NCBI GenBank assembly: GCA_963742865.1
Contig: CAVUNW010000078.1
Span: forward strand, 22,294 to 86,293
Direction of reading: 5' to 3'
Length of the DNA stretch: 64,000 bases
DNA from: Bog-532 sp963742865
Lineage (GTDB): Bacteria; Actinomycetota; Actinomycetes; Streptosporangiales; Streptosporangiaceae
The position numbers and the translations under genes are program-made. This document shows, piece by piece, positions 61,032-64,000 of this stretch; position 1 is the stretch's first letter; each line of letters opens with the position of its first letter. Below the pieces are notes generated by a model. It searched no databases, was not told the origin of the DNA, and saw only the letters and a program-made list of their open reading frames with translations.

Positions 61032-63076
61032 TTCTTCGCTTCCTCCCGGGCGTCGAAGACCGCCAGCGGGATCACCGCCGCGAGCTGGTCCTGCTCGCCC
61101 TCGCCGGCAGCGGGCTGGGGTTCGCCGTCCGGCGCGGGCCGCGGCCAGCTCGGCTGAGCCGTGGCGCGGGTGCGCGCCGCGACTCGCCGGTCACGCTTGG
61201 CGGGCGCGGGCTTGGCCGGGCCGTGCCCGGCCTTGTCCAGCAGGGCCTCCACGGCGCCGGCGATCTCGGACTCGGTGGCCTGGTCGGTGCCGCGGCGGGC
61301 GAGGATGTCACGGGCCTGCGCCCATGCCGCCTCACCGAACGGCGCCGGCGCAGTGCGCAGGTGTGTCCATGGCACGGTGATCCAGCCGCCGTCATGGTGG
61401 TTGCGCACCCAGATCCGGGTGACGTCGTAAGGGTCGTAATGCACTTCCCAGCGGCCCTTGTGCGCCGCGATCCCGGACGCCTGGCCGCGGTAGGGGTTGA
61501 GCGCCTGGCAGTCGTAGGTCCGCCTGCTGATCTTGATGCCGTAGGCGCTGATCACCCGCCAGGTCAGCGGCAGCAGTTCGAGGTAGTCCCCGGCGGCCAG
61601 CGGCGCAGGCACGTAGCCGGCGACCTCGAGCAGCGCGGCGTACTGCTCATTGGGTGTCAGCGCCGCACCAGGAGTGAGCGGGTGCCGCAGCCCGTCATGC
61701 GGGCGGTTCTGCCAGTGCGCGACGATCCATTCATCGAGCAGGTCCTGCAGTTCGACCAGTGACCAGGCCGCGTCCTGCTCGGCGTTCTTGCCGCGCCGGT
61801 CCACGCTGCGCCCGACATACCCGGCAACGTACTGGGCGAACAGGGAGGCGATGGAGGCAAAGGTCCGCTCCACCGTGCCCTTCTCCCAGGGCGGCCTTCG
61901 TGGGTGGGCTGGAAGTTCACGCCCATCGCGCGGCACGCGGCCTGGAATGCCTGCGACAGGTAGACCATGCCGTGGTCGCACACCACCGTCTCCGGGACGA
62001 TCACCGGCCGCGCCGCCGCGTGGCCAGCCGCTCGTCGATCCCCACCAGCCGCTCATGCGGCAGCACCAAGCGGGACATGCGCAGCGCGTCCGGCCAGCCC
62101 GGCCGCATCGGCTCCGGGGTCAGCGCCCTGGCCAGCAGCAGCGAGGCGTCCACCGCCTTGGTCGTCGGCCGCAGCACCGCCGCGGCGATGGTGCGCGTCG
62201 CGACATCGACCATCATCGTCAGCTCGGCCCGGTCCACCAGCCGTCATCCAGCACCACCCGCACGTCCAGCGGCGTCGAGTCGACCGGGCACCACTCTCCC
62301 GGGCGGAGCACCGTCACCGCGCCGAACGGGCCATCCGGGCGCTGCGCCAGCGACCGCCGCGTCGGCGCGGAGCCGAAGGTGTGCCGCCCGGCCGGATCTG
62401 CGCGGCCAGCCGGTAGAACGTGGCCCGCGGCGGCATGATCTGCGCCGGGTCGATGCCGTACTCGGCGGCCAGGCTCCGCGCCACCCGCCGCCGCAGCCGG
62501 GTCACCGTGCCGGTGGACCGGTCATCTCGCCGGCGACCGCCTTCTCGATCGCGGTGATCACCCGCTCATCCACCGCCCCGCCCGCGCCGCGCCTCAGCCG
62601 CCCGTCCACCAGGCCGAGCAGCCCGCCGCTGCGGTAACGGCGCCGCATCCTGCCCAGCGTGGCCAGCGACACCGGCTCACCGGCCGCGCGCAGTTCCGCG
62701 ACCTTGCTCAGCTCCCGCTGCCGCAGGCTCACCCGCAACGGGTCGTACTCCGCGCGCGCGACCGTGCCCGGCGGGCTTCCGGCCGCACGCCGGTCAGCAC
62801 CTCGGTCACGTGCCGTTCCCACCACTGCGCCCGCCCGGCCACCTCGGCCGGCAACCCGTCCAGCACGCCGCGGGCCGGCAACGGCGCTCGCGTGCGCGGG
62901 GTCAGGACAGCGAAGCTGGCGTCGGTGAGCAGCTCGGCCACCGGCATGGCAACCACGTCACCTGTCACCCCGGCCAGCGCGACGGTGCCGCCGGCCAGCG
63001 CCGTGATCGTGTAACTCGACCCGCGCAACCCGACCTCGCCACCGACGCCCAAGCGCGCGGGCCGCGATACCGTCAC
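61022..63076 (-). pseudogene. tnsB: TnsB-like DDE transposase (multiple frameshifts)
   Basis: GTG about 63076 overlaps the tnsA stop. In changing frames: RPARLGVGGEVGLRGSSYTI; RQRELSKVAELRAAGEPVSL and ATLGRMRRRYRSGGLLGLVD (helix-turn-helix domains); ARSLAAEYGIDPAQIMPPRA; then the catalytic core DRAELTMMVDVATRTIAAAV (first Asp), VPETVVCDHGMVYLSQAFQA (second Asp) and WEKGTVERTFASIASLFAQY (Glu); and the Mu-C-type tail WRVISAYGIKISRRTYDCQA, KGRWEVHYDPYDVTRIWVRN. About 685 residues in all. At least four indels (near 61900, 62010, 62240, 62505, 62780) break it. Confidence 0.82.
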
Positions 63077-63823
63077 GCCGCCCGCCCCGCCCGGACCACA
63101 GTGCGCCCGGACAGCGGCGCTACCGCCAGGTCCGCCGCCAGCACGCCGCGCCACAGCAGGTGATACAGCGCCGGCAGCACCGCCAGCCGGTCACCGGCAC
63201 ACCCGGCCAGATCGGTCACCGTCACCGGCCCGGCCGCGACGCGCCGCATCAGCTCGCCGCCGGCCAGGCGCGTTCCGCAGCGGCGATGCCGGAAACCCGA
63301 CAGCCAGCGCACGTTCGCCGCCAGCACCGCACCGACGACCCCGACACGGCGGTAACCCCAGCCCACTGCCGCACACGCCCGCTGCGTCGCGGCGAACACC
63401 ACAGCATCATCCGCGCCGATCAGCTCGTCCGGGCGGACGTCGATCACCACCGCCAGCCATCCGCCAGCCGCGCGAAGAAGTCCGGCACATGCCGGCGCGC
63501 CGCCGGCCCGCCCGCCCACCTCAGGCAGAACGGCTGCGACGACACGGCAACAACGTCCGGATCAAAGTCCAGCAACATCACCGCGTCGCGTTCCACCCAG
63601 GACTCGAAGCCGACATGCTCGCCCGTCGTCGCGAACCACCACGAACCCTGAAAACTCCGCTGGCCCCGGAACGACCCGAAGGACCGCACCGGCGAGACAC
63701 GCTCAAAGCCGGTACTCCACAACACCTCCAGCGCGCCGCTCTGCTTCGGCCAGCCTCGTCGACAAAAACGACCTGCACACCCCGGCCGACAACGACTGCA
63801 CTGGCGCTCACGCCGACCACCAC
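63073..63823 (-). pseudogene. tnsA: TnsA-like endonuclease (frameshifted)
   Basis: From ATG 63823: VQVVFVDEAGRSRA, then in a second frame ALEVLWSTGFERVSPVRSFG, SFRGQRSFQGSWWFATTGEH and VGFESWVERDAVMLLDFDPD, VVAVSSQPFCLRW, RRHVPDFFARLADG, and in a third frame VVIDVRPDELIGADDAVVFA, CAAVGWGYRRVGVVGAVLAA and so on to 63073. The Glu of FESWVERD, the Asp of HVPDFF and the Asp of VIDVRP fit the restriction-endonuclease-like active site of TnsA, which cuts the 5' ends of the transposon. Two indels (near 63735 and 63480) break the frame. Confidence 0.8.
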
Positions 63824-63862
63824 CGAACCGCATCAACCGATACGGCAACGGTAGTGATTTCG

Positions 63863-63996
63863 GCTCAGAATGCCGGGACGCCACGCCGATAACTCAGAAC
63901 TCCGGAAGCCATCGCGCCTATGACTCAGGTCAACGGGACCAACGAGCTAATAACTCAGATCCACGACGCCTGACTCAGCTTGGATGAGACAGGACA
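63863..63996. repeat. Right-end repeat array, probable TnsB binding sites
   Basis: GCTCAG at 63863 and ACTCAG at 63892, 63923, 63953 and 63973, that is intervals of 29, 31, 30 and 20 bases, each preceded by TA or TG. It is the inverted form of the left-end TGAGTCAT motif. The terminal copy belongs to the 26-bp inverted repeat. No gene lies to the right of tnsA. Confidence 0.72.
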
Positions 63997-64000
63997 GTAG

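Larger units (their letters stand above)
54947..63996. mobile_element. Tn7-like transposon (TnsA-TnsB-TnsC-TniQ), 9.05 kb
   Basis: Left end TGTCCCGTCCCATCC at 54947 and right end, read inward from 63996, TGTCCTGTCTCATCC; over 26 bases 22 agree, with 5'-TGT as in Tn7-type ends. All four core genes are on the minus strand: tnsA, tnsB, tnsC and tniQ. There is no obvious cargo except a Tn554-like transposon inside tnsC. The left end splits the AICE integrase. No target duplication is seen (CTGGT at left, GTAG then window end at right). Confidence 0.82.

Overview
The window is high-GC actinobacterial chromosome. The block nth - CoA-type NUDIX - marP (19.0-21.8 kb, minus strand) has the order known from actinomycetes, and the integrative element at the right is of the actinomycete type (AICE: Pra, SpdB-like, TraB/FtsK, RepSA, Xis, Int). 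The species cannot be named from sequence alone; a filamentous actinomycete (Streptosporangiales or a relative) is a reasonable guess.

Layout. (1) 1-10 kb: a surface-glycan island of visibly lower GC. It holds a GT2 glycosyltransferase (cut by the window edge), a hexapeptide acyltransferase, a multi-pass GT-C-like protein, a methyltransferase, the GDP-fucose pair gmd and fcl (fcl frameshifted), a secreted clan GH-A glycosidase and a GT11 fucosyltransferase. Gmd and Fcl would make the GDP-L-fucose that the GT11 enzyme uses. (2) 10-17.2 kb: insertion-sequence scrapyard (a 2.4-kb IS with a 5-bp target duplication, an IS3 orfA relic, an IS1182-type element) around a second GT2 plus polysaccharide-deacetylase pair. 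(3) 17.3-25.5 kb: chromosomal backbone with an EEP phosphatase-family protein, marP, NUDIX, nth, a second NUDIX, a GT-C-like protein and dTDP-glucose dehydratase (rfbB). Diverged 3' ends of both marP and rfbB are fused side by side at 17.32-17.52 kb, a recombination scar. (4) 25.5-37 kb: a muramoyl-alanine amidase lipoprotein, a caspase-fold protease with alternating 39/32-residue helical repeats, a secreted phosphoesterase, a DUF1622 membrane protein, an ABM/SnoaL-like fusion and a low-GC 810-residue membrane protein of unknown function. (5) 37-46 kb: an IS5-type and an IS701-type element, a MazF/PemK-like toxin, a gamma-carbonic-anhydrase-like protein clipped by the IS5 element, a DUF6325-like/HTH fusion, a LuxR regulator, a methyltransferase and a PRC-barrel protein of which a 132-bp copy lies at 37.1 kb.

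(6) 46-64 kb: nested mobile DNA. An AICE-type element begins at a 43-nt piece of tRNA-Thr(CGT) at 46.06 kb. Its integrase gene is cut at 54,947 by a 9.05-kb Tn7-like transposon (tnsA, tnsB, tnsC, tniQ; 26-bp imperfect terminal inverted repeats and roughly 30-bp-spaced repeats at both ends). Within that, tnsC is split by a 4.0-kb Tn554-like transposon (tnpA, tnpB, tnpC) bounded by 12-bp inverted repeats.

Sequence quality. Single-base frameshifts are very frequent, and not only in mobile DNA: nth is broken at a 6-base homopolymer, and restoring one base recreates its iron-sulfur loop and its 4-bp overlap with the next gene; marP loses its conserved C-terminal tail the same way. Many pseudogene calls may therefore be base-calling errors of a long-read assembly. 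Frameshifted genes are described here by their reconstructed extents.
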